The position numbers and the translations under genes were made by a program. Under the pieces are notes generated by a model that searched no databases, had not been told where the DNA came from, and worked only from the letters and a program-made list of their open reading frames with translations. Positions 38,120-48,504 of a DNA stretch of 55,894 nt are shown one piece after another (the stretch's first letter is position 1; the number at the start of each line of letters is the position of its first letter). Origin of the DNA: Eimeria necatrix (taxonomy: Eukaryota; Apicomplexa; Conoidasida; Eucoccidiorida; Eimeriidae); contig NW_013652638.1 in NCBI RefSeq assembly GCF_000499385.1, positions 1 to 55,894 of the forward strand, written 5' to 3'.

Positions 38120-38737
38120 TCACATGCGAGACTTGTTGATACTGTACATTGTATACAACGTGCCGAGGGCCACAAAAAGCGACACAGGGGCCATGGCTAC
38201 TCGCACGGAAGTGGAAATCGAAGGCAGCTGTTCCTGCAGCTGTTCAGCCACACCCTGCAGCGCTTCCTTGACTTCTGCTGCAGCTGAAGGGAATATATAT
38301 CATTAAGAGGTTGAGCAAATGCGCGGGAAAGGCGCATGGGCAAGCATAGGGACCCGTACATGGCAGTTTGGCTTCCGGCCAGTGTATACTCCATTGCAGC
38401 CCCGCACCTGAAGCTCGAAAATGAGAGCCCTAGCAGTTTTGCTGCCACCGACAGCTGCTGCAGCTGCTGCAGCTGCTGCAGCTGCTGCAGTTGCTGCAGT
38501 TGCTGCAGCTGCTGCAGCGCAGATTCTACTCAGAGTCGTTCCCCTCACCCGTGGCCCCAGCTGTGGCGGAGCCCCGCAGCTCTCCTATCTGGGCCACGGG
38601 CGGCAAACTCTGGGGCGGCATTTGAAGTGAAAAGACGCAGAGTCCGCGTGGCTGTGTTATTTCTTACTCCTCCAGTTTCTCGTACAATATCCCTCCAGAT
38701 GGCAGACACTGGGAAGGCGGGGAATGAGCAGCAGGGG

Positions 38738-38775
<38 letters not shown>

Positions 38776-39178
38776 TAAGAAAAACAGATCTGAACAAACT
38801 GCTGCCAGGCCTGGCCAGGCCCACTCTGCTCTCGCAAGTCGAAGTCTATGAGCTTCGACAAGTCTGGAGTTGGGTGTTCAGGAGACCGGCGTTTAATCCC
38901 TTTGGCCCTCCTGGCCCTTTCCTCTTCTCCCCAAATATCAATTTCGCAGGCCACGCCTGCCCAAGAGTTGGCCGTGAGTGTTTCCCCCTCCAGCAGCCAC
39001 TAGCTGAGCCAGCCCACCCTTGTAGCCCGGACTAGCAGCAGCAATTGCATTTGTCTTCGACTCAAAACAAAGGCAATTGAGGCCATCTCCACTTACTTGC
39101 ATGCACAAACACCCGAAGACAAACACTCGCCCTCTCCGTTGCACATGCCATTCAGCCCCGACCCTGGACACAGCACCT

Positions 39179-39220
<42 letters not shown>

Positions 39221-39399
39221 ATTGTGGGGTTTCTGCAGCAGTTTCAGGGGCACTTTGACGCACGCGGTAGCAGGAGTTTCCGTGGAATCGAGGGTAGCAT
39301 TTGCAGACTCCGTTGAAGCAAATGCCGGAGAAGTTGCACTTTCGGGGACAGTCGAAAACCTGCAAAGGAGCAGCAAATCCAGAAAAGAAGTCCTGAGAA

Positions 39400-39446
<47 letters not shown>

Positions 39447-39976
39447 AACTGACCTCCCCGCAGTCGTGAGAAGCCCAGCCCGGGTGACAGACGCAGGAAG
39501 CTGTTGCACAAGTGCCCCTGCCGGAGCAGACAGCCCCCCCGCCGCAGGGCTTCGAAGCAACTGCGAATTTGCTGCTGCAGTGAGACTTTGCTGCAGCAAA
39601 ACTCACGGAGACGCTGAAGGAAACGACACTTGAATAGTCTTCTGCTGCCAGCTTTCGCCCGCAAAAGAGCAGCACCTTGCCGCCTCGAAGTCCCGAAAAT
39701 TGCACAAGTCCGAAACGTTAAGGAACTCCTCTTAACTCACCCTTCAAAAGCACAGCCCCGTGGCGCTCGCGAGGGGCAAATTTTGGGTCCCCAGCAGACA
39801 AGACAGTCCAGGTGTAAGTCTTTGCATCTAATTGCCAAACGTCACTGAGAGGAAAACGAAATGGAGAAATAATAAGTCCATTAACTTGCAAAGGAGGGCC
39901 TGCTGCCTGTCTGCTGCTCACTTGTAGCAGCGCTGGACTGTCCGCCGCGAGTCGCAGCCTCCAGCGACGATTATCT

Positions 39977-40028
<52 letters not shown>

Positions 40029-41395
40029 GAGTGGACCACTGGTCACGGGGAAGGCAGCACTTGGCGTACGTCGCTCCCGTTTCGCAGCGCGGAGTGGCCT
40101 GGCGAAAGCTCATCTCCGAAACTCCAAACTCAAAATTCAACTAAGTACCTTCTCGGGGGGGCGGCTGGCGGCCCCTGACAGGCGCCCTCAGCCACTTGTC
40201 CTCAGCCAAACTGTACACCCACCTGCGCCCGCTGAGCAGCAACAAAAACAGTTTTGAGAAGAAGTTTCTCACAAGTCGCTCGCGCGAAGCCCTGCGCAAG
40301 GTGCAGAGACACCCCAGCCGCTAGTGCGATCCCGGGTGTACAGACAGCAGCGGCCCTTACCTTCCGCCCCGTAACCCCCGAAAAGAAACAAGTGGCCGCT
40401 CAGATAAGTTAATGTGGCCCCTTCTCGGGGGCTGGGGATGTCTCCTGAGCCTGAGACAAAGCCCAGGAGTTGGCAAAGACTTGAGTTCAAGTTTTGCTTT
40501 TTCCTCACTGCGACTCAGCGCGTGGAAGCGGACTGGGAACTGCTCGGGGCTCAAGTTTTCCAGTTCCTGAAGAAGCAGTTTCGGAGAAAAGATAGTTTTT
40601 GCAGAAACAGTTTTCTCACGGAGTCCAAGTCGACGACCCAAAGGTCATTAAGAAAGCGCCCAGACTGTTTGCAATTTGAGATTTAATGAAGACCGAAATG
40701 AACAACTGCATGCGCCAAAAACACTCAAGACAAACACTTTCTTGCCTCGTTGTAGCCGCCAAAGATGTACACTTTCTCGCCATCGGAGGCAGCAGCGTGG
40801 CCGCTGCGGGGCTCTGCACTTCCCGCATGCAAAGGCGAGTTCAGCAGCTTAAGGAGAAGGGCTCACCGGGGCGGAAGTTCTCGGGGCCCACGCCTATGTA
40901 CCACTTGCGCCAAGTGGCATCTGCAGGGGCTGTGGGCTAAGGAAGCACTGCGGGCCTCTGCTGCGCTGCAGTACCGAATTTGTAAATGTCGTTGAAGGTC
41001 CCCTCGCTCGACTCTCCGCCAAAAAGAAGTAAAAAGCCGCGAACTCCACTCAAAGAGGCGCCGCCCCGGGCCGACGGGGCGTCGCCCCGGACCCGCAGAA
41101 ACTCCCAAGAGCTCGTAGAAGTGTGAAACGCGTACAGCTCGTCCGAGCAGAGTTCTGCGCGGAGAAAGCACAGTTGTTTGTTCTAAGAGGCGAAAGCAGA
41201 GAAAAAGCCCCAGAAAATTAAAGCATTGGGCTCCGGGGCTTGCGAAATGCCACGCAAACTGAGCCTTCTTTGCTGGCCAGGAAGGCGGCCACTCACCCTC
41301 AACTGTGCAGCCTCCAAACACGTAAGGCACGTCGAAAAGAGCAGCAGCAGCGACTCCGTGCCGGCCTAAACGTAAGTTGCATTCGTGCTGCTGGT
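38120..41395 (-). CDS. Kelch-repeat, EGF-domain, single-pass membrane protein (21 exons seen; N-terminus missing)
   Basis: Exons, 5' to 3' on the minus strand: 41395-41297, 41154-40975, 40920-40867, 40813-40746, 40664-40620, 40566-40509, 40450-40361, 40291-40273, 40222-40149, 40098-40070, 39974-39922, 39844-39741, 39683-39454, 39359-39264, 39176-39097, 39031-39018, 38956-38825, 38708-38668, 38609-38549, 38407-38360, 38283-38120. The sum is in frame, 578 aa. Kelch blades: VPYVFGGCTVEELCSDELYA, KVYIFGGYNESGRFLNDLWV, LFLFGGYGAEGLRASDLWVY, SDIIVAGGCDSRRTV then YNDVWQLDAKTYTW. Three EGF-like units follow (CVCHPGWASHDC; CNFSGICFNGVCKCYPRF; CACNPGYKGVACE). The tail has a helical linker, one membrane helix (VSLFVALGTLYTMY) and a short basic end. 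A type I surface or secretory-pathway protein is inferred; ligand unknown. Several introns contain CTG/CAG arrays. An upstream exon with signal peptide is expected. Confidence 0.85.
38447..38518. repeat. CTGCTGCAG 9-mer array in an intron
   Basis: Repeated CTGCTGCAG units with one GTTGCAG variant pair. It lies in the 141-bp intron between the exons ending at 38549 and starting at 38407 of the kelch/EGF gene. Confidence 0.8.
38741..38773. repeat. CAG triplet array in an intron
   Basis: Eleven CAG units on the plus strand, CTG in the sense of the kelch/EGF gene. Read through without splicing it would code polyalanine. A phase-consistent intron (38824-38709) removes it and joins LREQ to SAIWRDIVRE. 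Confidence 0.75.
39177..39218. repeat. CTG array forming an intron 3' end
   Basis: About 13 triplets. In the sense of the kelch/EGF gene the intron ends (CTG)n CAG, and the next exon opens a new EGF unit (VLCPGSGLNGMC). Confidence 0.82.
39401..39447. repeat. CAG array near an intron 5' end
   Basis: About 15 triplets, CAG in the sense of the kelch/EGF gene. The array starts a few bases after the donor GAG|GTCAGT; exons on both sides code EGF sequence. Confidence 0.8.
39976..40027. repeat. CTG array forming an intron 3' end
   Basis: About 17 triplets. In the gene's sense the array ends with the acceptor CAG, directly followed by IIVAGGCDSRR of a kelch blade. Confidence 0.85.
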
Positions 41396-42491
41396 CTTTA
41401 GAGGCAGAAGCGAAAACTGAACGGACCGGGAGGGCCGAACCTCGAAGATTCGGAAACAAGAGAAAACTCCAGCGCATGCGCAGCTGGCGCAAGCAAAAGT
41501 AATAATGCAATAATATGCTTCATAGCCGACGTTTTGTGAGTTCGTTGGGTTTCTTTTGATGAAGGAAAATGTGGAGCTCTTCATTCTGTTGCAGTGCCGT
41601 TGGGGTGTATGCTCAGCTCGCAGGTGAAGCTGAACGCACCTTGCCTCCGCTGCATAGTTGAAGGAAAGTTTCTTGAATAAAATTGCTGGCACTTTCATTA
41701 TTTTCCCTTCTGCATAAAAATAAACTGTTTCGCTATGTTCCGTTTGTCTTGAGTCGCAACTACCAGTTCTACGTAGGCAGCAAAAGAATTTGCATATGTC
41801 AGTCATCAGTTTCACAAGGACAGGTGTTGTCTGAGCCGCTATGAAGTGACTCAGAACAAAAGCCAACTCACTCCAAATACACTGGAGCTTGCGATGTTGC
41901 TTACAAGAGCAGATGCACTCACTTGATCACATCTAAAGCAAGGTTTCTGCAACGAAGTGCTTAGTTCAAGAATTCAGCGTAGTATGCCGATGGTCTTCCG
42001 CACAGCCTGGAACAAGGAGGCTAATGTGCTCAGTGATTGCGTGTCAGTGGCATTCTTTGCAACTTCCTGTGCCATTTCCTGCACCGAGATTTCGCTGCAG
42101 TGCCTCACTTGAAGGCGGCCGCTGACTTGGGGCTCGCCAGTAGCAGAAGTGCTGCATGCAACTAACTGGAAGCTACACGAAAAGATTTGATTGCACATCT
42201 GATTTGATTCGGTTTCTACAAGGATAAGAGTGTAACTATGCGGGAGGCTGCTGCTGCAGGGGGCACTCCAACTTGGCACCCAAGTGAAAGATCCAACACA
42301 TTACATAGCTTTCTTTCACTTAATAATGTTTCACTTGAGTAGATATTCAAGAGAAGCCAATTTAACTCGAATGAACAAAGGGCGACAGCAAGCAGCCAGG
42401 CTGCTCCTCTTGCACAGTGCTCCCAGAGCCTCTGCTGCAGCATATTTCATTCAATTTGAAAGCGGCAATGAAAAAACAAAAAAGCAAAAGT
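41396..42491 (-). other. Interval expected to hold the 5' exons of the kelch/EGF gene
   Basis: The first confirmed kelch exon starts in phase 1 at 41395, so coding must continue upstream. Two minus-strand ORFs are possible contributors but cannot be joined. One (41974-42279) ends with a protein-like helix (QEMAQEVAKNATDTQSLSTL). The other (42216-42443) begins with a signal-peptide-like hydrophobic run (GAAWLLAVALCSF). They may equally be a separate small gene. I cannot decide. Confidence 0.3.
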
Positions 42492-42563
42492 TCCCACACC
42501 GGGACTCGAACCCGGGTCGCTCGGGTGAAAGCCGAGTATCCTAACCACCTAGACTATATGGGA
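42492..42563 (-). tRNA. tRNA-Glu(UUC), copy 1 of 5
   Basis: 72 bases on the minus strand beginning TCCCATATAGTCTAGGTGGT. The 7-bp acceptor stem, anticodon loop CTTTCAC (anticodon UUC), B-box GGTTCGAGTCC and 3' end GTGTGGGA all fold as a cloverleaf. No encoded CCA. T-rich terminators lie downstream (A-runs on the plus strand at 42473-42489). Confidence 0.97.
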
Positions 42564-42826
42564 TGCTTCTCACCTGAGGAAGCAGCCTCGCAGTTTAGCA
42601 GCAGATCACTGACAGGCGAAATAAAGAAAATAATGAAGTTCAAAAGCTGAAACACTGACACGAGGAGATCCGGGAAAAGATGAGTTTCCGGGATCCTTCA
42701 ACTCATTGGAAGTGGACACCCGTAGTTGTAGCCGGTGGCCAAAAGAGGCTGAACTGCGTGGATTGCGAGGATGAAGACATTCCTTTATGCCTAGGGAAGT
42801 TTATTTGAATGAAATATGCAAAAGAT

Positions 42827-42898
42827 TCCCACACCGGGACTCGAACCCGGGTCGCTCGGGTGAAAGCCGAGTATCCTAACCACCTAGACTATATGGGA
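42827..42898 (-). tRNA. tRNA-Glu(UUC), copy 2 of 5
   Basis: Appears base-for-base identical to copy 1. A T4 terminator follows the 3' end on the minus strand. The spacer to copy 1 is unrelated to the other spacers. Confidence 0.97.
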
Positions 42899-43033
42899 TG
42901 GTGGGGTTGATTAGGCACCGCCGGTTTTTTGGAGGCAGCACTCCCCAGCAATGCATAAGCTGGCGAAGAGATTCTGCAATTTTGATAAGTTGAATTCAGA
43001 GGAGTAAAAAATGTATTGGGCAACAACAAAAGT

Positions 43034-43105
43034 TCCCACACCGGGACTCGAACCCGGGTCGCTCGGGTGAAAGCCGAGTATCCTAACCACCTAGACTATA
43101 TGGGA
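43034..43105 (-). tRNA. tRNA-Glu(UUC), copy 3 of 5
   Basis: Appears identical to the other copies, with a T4 terminator directly downstream. Confidence 0.97.
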
Positions 43106-43265
43106 TGCTGGGGGTCACCAGGTCATCGCTGATTTTCTCTACTGCACACCGCTCACCAACAGATGAGCCATCCAAGCGATCTTTTATGCACTTTCCACTT
43201 CGGTAAGGGACTCTACAACAGCGAGAAAGCAGAGGATCAACAGAAGGGGGAGAGAGAAAAGATAT

Positions 43266-43337
43266 TCCCACACCGGGACTCGAACCCGGGTCGCTCGGGT
43301 GAAAGCCGAGTATCCTAACCACCTAGACTATATGGGA
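43266..43337 (-). tRNA. tRNA-Glu(UUC), copy 4 of 5
   Basis: Appears identical to the other copies, with a T4 terminator (TCTTTTC) downstream. Confidence 0.97.
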
Positions 43338-43462
43338 TGACAGGGGTCACTGAAGCGCTGCCGACTACCAGAAGGTGGCCCACCAGAAATAGTATTCGTC
43401 TTTTCCAAAAAGGAAATGACTCTATTCAACTGATGAAATGATAGTTGCATATACAAAAGGAT

Positions 43463-43534
43463 TCCCACACCGGGACTCGAACCCGGGTCGCTCGGGTGAA
43501 AGCCGAGTATCCTAACCACCTAGACTATATGGGA
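43463..43534 (-). tRNA. tRNA-Glu(UUC), copy 5 of 5
   Basis: Appears identical to the other copies, with a T4 terminator (CCTTTTG) downstream. It is the most upstream copy of the array; each copy has its own internal A and B boxes, so transcription is probably individual. Confidence 0.97.
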
Positions 43535-44033
43535 TGGGGGGGATCGTTGTAGAGCGCTGGGAAACACGAAGGAGGCCTTGTTAACATCTTTCTCTGTTCT
43601 TCCCCTGTGTTAATCTTCATTAAAAGTCAAACAGTTCATTTATTTCGAACTGTGATTTCTCTCCGCAGCCAGTGGCAACCAGTCTCTTGGACAGGAAAAG
43701 CCCCAATTCAAGTTTGCTGCCACTTCAGGATCTTCCGCAGGGTCCATGCTCTGAAGATCCTTCTTGTTGTTACTGCATTCGGAACTCTTGGCTTGAGTTC
43801 CTTAGTCAGTGAGGCGGGGATTTCAAAGATTTTGGGAAGTTGTTGAGGTTCTTTGTAAGGAACTCGAGAGAAGCCGTTGGAAAGGCCGGTTTCCTCGAGG
43901 CTGGCCCAGCGCTCGTTTGCATGGGCATGTAGATGTTGCGCTTTCTTCTAGTGACCTGAAACCCGCGTTTGTTGCAATTAAAGGCCCTTCCCGGGCCTCT
44001 GTAGTTTCCAGAAAAGGCGGGGAGATCGGAAAG
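43535..44033. other. Divergent spacer upstream of KAE1
   Basis: An open frame in phase with KAE1 extends back to 43809 but contains no ATG before 44034, so I treat it as 5' UTR. No other feature is seen. Confidence 0.5.
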
Positions 44034-44838
44034 ATGGTTCCCACGTCGTGCAAGTCGGAGGCTGAAGGCTCGCGAGGAGCTGCGAAAGAAAGGCTGATTG
44101 TGCTGGGGATAGAAAGCAGCGCGAACAAAGTGGGCGTGGGCCTAGTGGACAGCTCGGGGAAGATCTTGGCGAACCCCCGGGCCACTTTCATAACCCCCGC
44201 GGGCACGGGATTTCTCCCGCGGGAAACTGCAGCGCACCACCAGGCAAATGTGACGCAGCTAATTCGCAAGGCAATGGAAGAGGCGGGCGTTTCGCCCTCC
44301 ATGATCACTTGCATTGCCTACACAGCGGGCCCGGGCATGGGGGCCCCCCTGGCTGTGGGGGCCCTCGCTGCGAGGACTTTGGCTCTGTTGTGGAACAAAC
44401 CCCTTGTGGCTGTCAACCACTGCATTGCGCACATCGAAATGGGGCGCCTGGTCACGGGCTGCAGCAACCCCACTGTCTTGTACGTGTCCGGCGGAAACAC
44501 ACAAGTGATTGGCTACAGCGAAGGCCGCTACAGGATCTTGGGGGAAACTCTGGACATGGCCATTGGCAACTGCATAGACAGAGTGGCGCGGCTGCTGCAC
44601 CTGCCCAACGACCCCGCGCCGGGCTTTCAAGTCGAGCAAATGGCCCTCAAGTTCGAAAAGCTCTACCGCGCCAGTCACCCCGAAGCTGCTGCTCCCCCTT
44701 TGCTGCCTCTCAGCTACAACGTAAAGGGCATGGACGTCGCCTTTAGCGGGGTGTTGACTAAGGCGGAAGAGGCCGTTCATCTCATGCTCGAGCGCCGCGC
44801 GAGAAAGCCTGCCTCCAGCGACGCCCAGCCTATGCAGG

Positions 44839-44871
<33 letters not shown>

Positions 44872-45608
44872 AAGGTGCTGCAGCAGAGTCTCAGAGAGCT
44901 GCAGCTGACAGCAGGCGGCCGGAAGTGGCCGAAGAAATGGCCAAGCGGATGAGGACAAAGCGCAGCGGCGGGCAGCTGCGCAAGAGGGGAAATCCCAGTC
45001 GAGATAGCGCCGACAGCAGCATCCCCGAGGAGCTTCTCACTCCCGAATCCATTTGTTATTCCTTGCAAGAATATCTTTTTGGAATGCTGGTTGAAATTAC
45101 GGAGCGAGCGATGGCGCTTTCGCACAGTTCAGATGTGCTGGTGAGCAGCAGCAACCCACATCGCAGTGCACTTGTCACCTTGTTGAGGAGTTCTGCAGTT
45201 GTGAATAAGTAGATCAAATAATGTATTTCAGCTTTGGAAAGACTTCTCTTTCTTGCTGCTGCCGTGTGACTCTGAGGAAGTGTTTGCTGCTGCTGCTGCT
45301 GCAGCTTTCCAGACTGTTGCTGCGGGCTGCTGCTGCAGGTCGTGGGCGGCGTCGGGTGCAACTTGCGGCTGCAGCAAATGCTGCGGGAAATGGCCCGGCA
45401 GCGGGGCTGCTCGATGGGCGGAATGGACGAAAGATACTGCATTGACAACGGGGCCATGATTGCCTACGTGGGTCTTCTGATGTACCAGTGCGGCCAGACA
45501 GTGGAGCCCACGAAGAGTTTCTACAGGCAAAGGTTTCGCACGGACCAAGTGGAGGTCACCTGGAGGGCAAACGAAGCTGAAAAGACTTCGCCGCAAAAGC
45601 TGAACTGA
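44034..45608 (+). CDS. KAE1: KAE1/OSGEP tRNA threonylcarbamoyladenosine synthase subunit (2 exons)
   Basis: Exons 44034-45140 and 45339-45608 give 458 aa, against about 335 in other eukaryotes. The N-terminus [16 protein letters not shown] starts at about residue 21. The metal-binding pair is H129 and H133 ([10 protein letters not shown]), then [23 protein letters not shown], and in exon 2 [11 protein letters not shown] and [13 protein letters not shown] (about 399-411). KAE1, in the KEOPS complex, makes t6A37 on ANN-decoding tRNAs in the cytosol. The short N-terminus lacks a targeting peptide, unlike the mitochondrial Qri7 form. The extra length is an insert near 262-345 with a ten-alanine run coded by a GCT array, charged flanks and an R/K cluster, placed before the [18 protein letters not shown] helix. 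The only ATG in frame is at 44034. The intron ends in CTGCTGCTGCAG. Confidence 0.95.
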
Positions 45609-46289
45609 CAAGCGCCAGCAGCTGCCAAAATTGCTGCAAATAAAAACCTTTTCAGGCGCGGATCAGCTGCATTTAAAGCACAAACAAGCGCAGCAGAAGC
45701 GAAGAGGCAAGCGCCGCCTCCAGGCCTTCTGCTGATGCTTTACTCTTTTTATATTCTTGAGTCGAAGTCAGTTGGAGCATCTGAACTTTCCTCGGAAGAC
45801 TCGATCCGTTTTTACGAGGTCGAGACTTCATTTCAATTGAATTCGACCAATTCAAGAAATTTATTTTTTGTCCAGATGTGAAGATAGTTTAGTCCGCCGA
45901 AGTTCTTTATTTAGTTCAGTCCTCAGGCCATTCGTCCTAATCGAATGCTCAGTCGCTGCTGCTGCTGCTGCTGCTGTTGCTGCTGCTGTGGGCTTGGAAA
46001 GCAGTGCTGCTTCTTGTGGTTGTGTTTACAAATTACTCGTTTTAAGCTACAGTTTTCGTTTCGCTTGTTTGTTGTGACTTCTTTCCGCCTCCCTCTATTC
46101 CTGAAATATCACAAATACTCTTTTTGCTGTCTTCCTACTTTGCCCTGCCGAAGCTGCACTAGCTGGGGCAGCTGGTGCCACTGGCTGCAGCTCCATCTCT
46201 GCTGCAGCTCCACCAGAAGGCCAGGTGCAGCAGCTAGCTGCAGCTAGCTATTGTAAAGGCCCCCAGCTGCCGCCAGCTAGCCGTAAGTG
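45609..46289. other. Intergenic region with CTG array and AGCTAGC palindromes
   Basis: Holds the KAE1 3' UTR, a (GCT)n/(CTG)n stretch at about 45955-45987, and a cluster of AGCTAGC motifs including the 18-bp perfect palindrome AGCTAGCTGCAGCTAGCT at 46232-46249. No supportable coding sequence. Confidence 0.5.
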
Positions 46290-46301
46290 AAATAGCAGCT
46301 A

Positions 46302-46433
46302 GCTGCAGCTAACCGCTGGAACACCCTCCAAGTGCAACTCATAGTGTCCGAGCTAGATGAGCCGAAGAAGAAAGCACTCTTGCATGCATTTTTCAAGTTG
46401 CTGCAGCATCGAGAAAGTCCATGGCATTATGCA
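46302..46433 (+). CDS. Orphan candidate exon
   Basis: Framed by an acceptor-like CTGCAG and a donor GCAG|GTGGGC. The open frame reads like protein: RWNTLQVQLIVSELDEPKKK followed by ALLHAFFKLLQHRESPWHY. I cannot find partner exons with matching phase. A second stretch with donor GTAAAG ends near 47000 and could belong to the same plus-strand gene, but it is low in complexity. No family is recognised. Confidence 0.25.
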
Positions 46434-47622
46434 GGTGGGCTGCTGTGCTGTTGTCGCTGTCGAATTCATCTCAGCAGCAACTGAGGTCAGAAGCAGATTG
46501 GACTTTCGCTCTATGAGCCATATTAAAGGATTTATGTCTTTAAGACACTTTATTTTTGTTAATCCTTAGAGCTTTGTGAAACACTGAACACTTGGATATA
46601 GCCGTCGGCCCACGGCTTTACAGTTTGGGGCAGCACATAGTTAGACAGCAGCAAGAGCCTCATACAGCATTTGCATCGCTGCTTACTTTCCTTTTGAGGA
46701 AAACCCTCGAGAAGATTTAGTGGCATTTGCTCATTTGTTTTGCTGGTGCCGCTATAGCTGCTACTTTTGCTGCCTAGGCTACGCACACAACACGATGCAG
46801 TAGCGTGTGCTGCTGCTGCAGTGCGGCCTGCCACAGCTGCTATCTGATGCCAAGGAGTTCCAACTTTCGGCAAATCGCCATCAAGGCAGCTCTGGCAGTG
46901 GTGGGAATTCTTCATCTGCATTTGAAAACAGCAGTAGCAGGCTGCTGCTGCTTCGGGAGCAGCAGGCTGCTGCTGCCGCAGCAGCTGCAGCGTCTGCAGG
47001 TAAAGTTGTTTTGCTGTACTTCAGGCCATCAGCACTAAACCAGGACGCCAGCTAGTGGCGCCGTCTTATAGCTCAACTCAGCCTCCAGACTTGAACCTCC
47101 AGGGGCCGTCAGTCTTGGAAGTGGCAGACAGTACGGGTAGGGGGCTGAAAATGAAGTGAAGAAATAACTTTTTGCGTTCAAATCTGGACACACCGCGCCT
47201 CCCAAGGCACAGCTATGATTCACTTGAAATAAATTATGCAGCAAAGATAAATTTAAGTCAATTTCTGCGGGCGCTCGTCAGCGTAAAATGGTGAAGCTGT
47301 GCTTCACGTCCCACCTTTCCCACTGACGTTCCATCACTTGATGCCTCTGTTCTTAATTTATACTTAAACTTTCCTCCTGATTTATAATATACGCAAATAG
47401 TTATGCTTTTGGCCACGGATGCTTTATAAAAAGCTGTGACTGTCGCGGTAGAACGAGCACTGTACAAATGGCATTCAAGTCCGGTGGGTCACCTGCAGGG
47501 CAAGCGGCTGTGCAGTCTTTGCAGGGTTTTCATCCCGTTTGTTTCCCAATAAACTCTGCAGTTGCAGAGATATTTCGGGGGAGTGTAAAGAGAGAAGTAG
47601 CAGGTACTGCTCCCCTTCGGCG

Positions 47623-47656
<34 letters not shown>

Positions 47657-48489
47657 ATTGTTGTGAAGGATTAGCAGCAGATGGGGTGAGAAAGTCTACT
47701 GGCGGTGTTGTACAAAGATGAAGATCATGCAAAATACTACGTGGCTTTCCCCTGCAATCAAGGGATGAGAGTTGGACTCGCTGCTCAAAAAGTGAAGGGG
47801 CTCTTGAAATGCAATTCAAGTAGACAAATGCTGCTTAGATAGCAGTAACTACATCCCCAGAATTTAATTGACAAAAGAAAGCAGAAGAACTAATGCTCAT
47901 CCCATTTCTGATAGTTTTCGCTCCACCGATAGAGAAGATCACCTCTTGTTGGCTTGCGCCATACGGACGCCAATATGAGCCTTTTCGTCTTAGACGGCGA
48001 AGAAACACTTCAATGAAGCGCGGAAAGTGCATTAACATTTCCCCAAAATAAAAAATAAAGTCTTTTAACTGCGAACTGCAAGATTTTGCAACAAAGTCCG
48101 CCGCTCGCCACTTCTTCCGCGTACAAGAAGTGCTAGCAGCAAGGCCAGGAATCCCCGCCAGCCCCAAACACAAATTATTTTTCTCATTTTTCAAACTCAA
48201 AACAAACCTTTAATAATAGGCCCTTGGCCTGGCACTGCTCAGCCAATATCTACACGGCATTTTCTCCTGGGCAAAAGAATGCAGCCGCAGCTGAGCAGCA
48301 AGAACGGGAGCAAGTCCTCTTATAAGAAGTGCCATTTTAAGACTAAACGTGTGGCGTTATGAGCCTCTAAACCCTAACTCCTAGTCCTGCTGCACTGCTT
48401 TTGTCTCCACGTACGGCTGCTGCAGCCGTTGCCGGTGCTGCAGCAGCAGCAGCAGCAGCAGCAGCTGCTGCTGCTGCTGCTGTTGCCCC
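46434..48489. other. Ambiguous repeat-bearing interval
   Basis: Several frames on both strands look partly protein-like but do not assemble: about 46800-47000 plus, 47468-47674 plus with polyalanine, and 47835-48200 minus. A minus-strand frame starting near 48187 has a signal-like hydrophobic run (FLALLLALLV). Triplet arrays occur at 47626-47656 and 48441-48483. I make no gene call. Confidence 0.3.
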
Positions 48490-48504
48490 GAGGGCCCTGA
48501 AGGA

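Noticed and set aside
38664..38954. Polyalanine C-terminus ending YEKLEE for the kelch/EGF protein
   Set aside because: A phase-consistent intron removes the array, and the frame continues to a membrane helix and a stop at 38120, a more coherent protein.
39152..39664. Minus-strand polyQ/polyC ORF
   Set aside because: Shadow frame of the EGF exons and their intronic arrays; the EGF cysteines are in other frames.
42492..43534. Direct repeats with unrelated spacers, superficially CRISPR-like
   Set aside because: Each repeat folds as tRNA-Glu with Pol III signals, and the genome is eukaryotic.
43809..44033. N-terminal extension of KAE1
   Set aside because: The frame is open but has no ATG, and the canonical family start fits the ATG at 44034.
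42492..45608. Functional link between the tRNA-Glu array and neighbouring KAE1
   Set aside because: KAE1/KEOPS modifies ANN-decoding tRNAs, not tRNA-Glu; adjacency is probably incidental.
48366..48380. Telomere-like CTAAACCCTAA
   Set aside because: A single occurrence without tandem repetition; not evidence for an interstitial telomere array.
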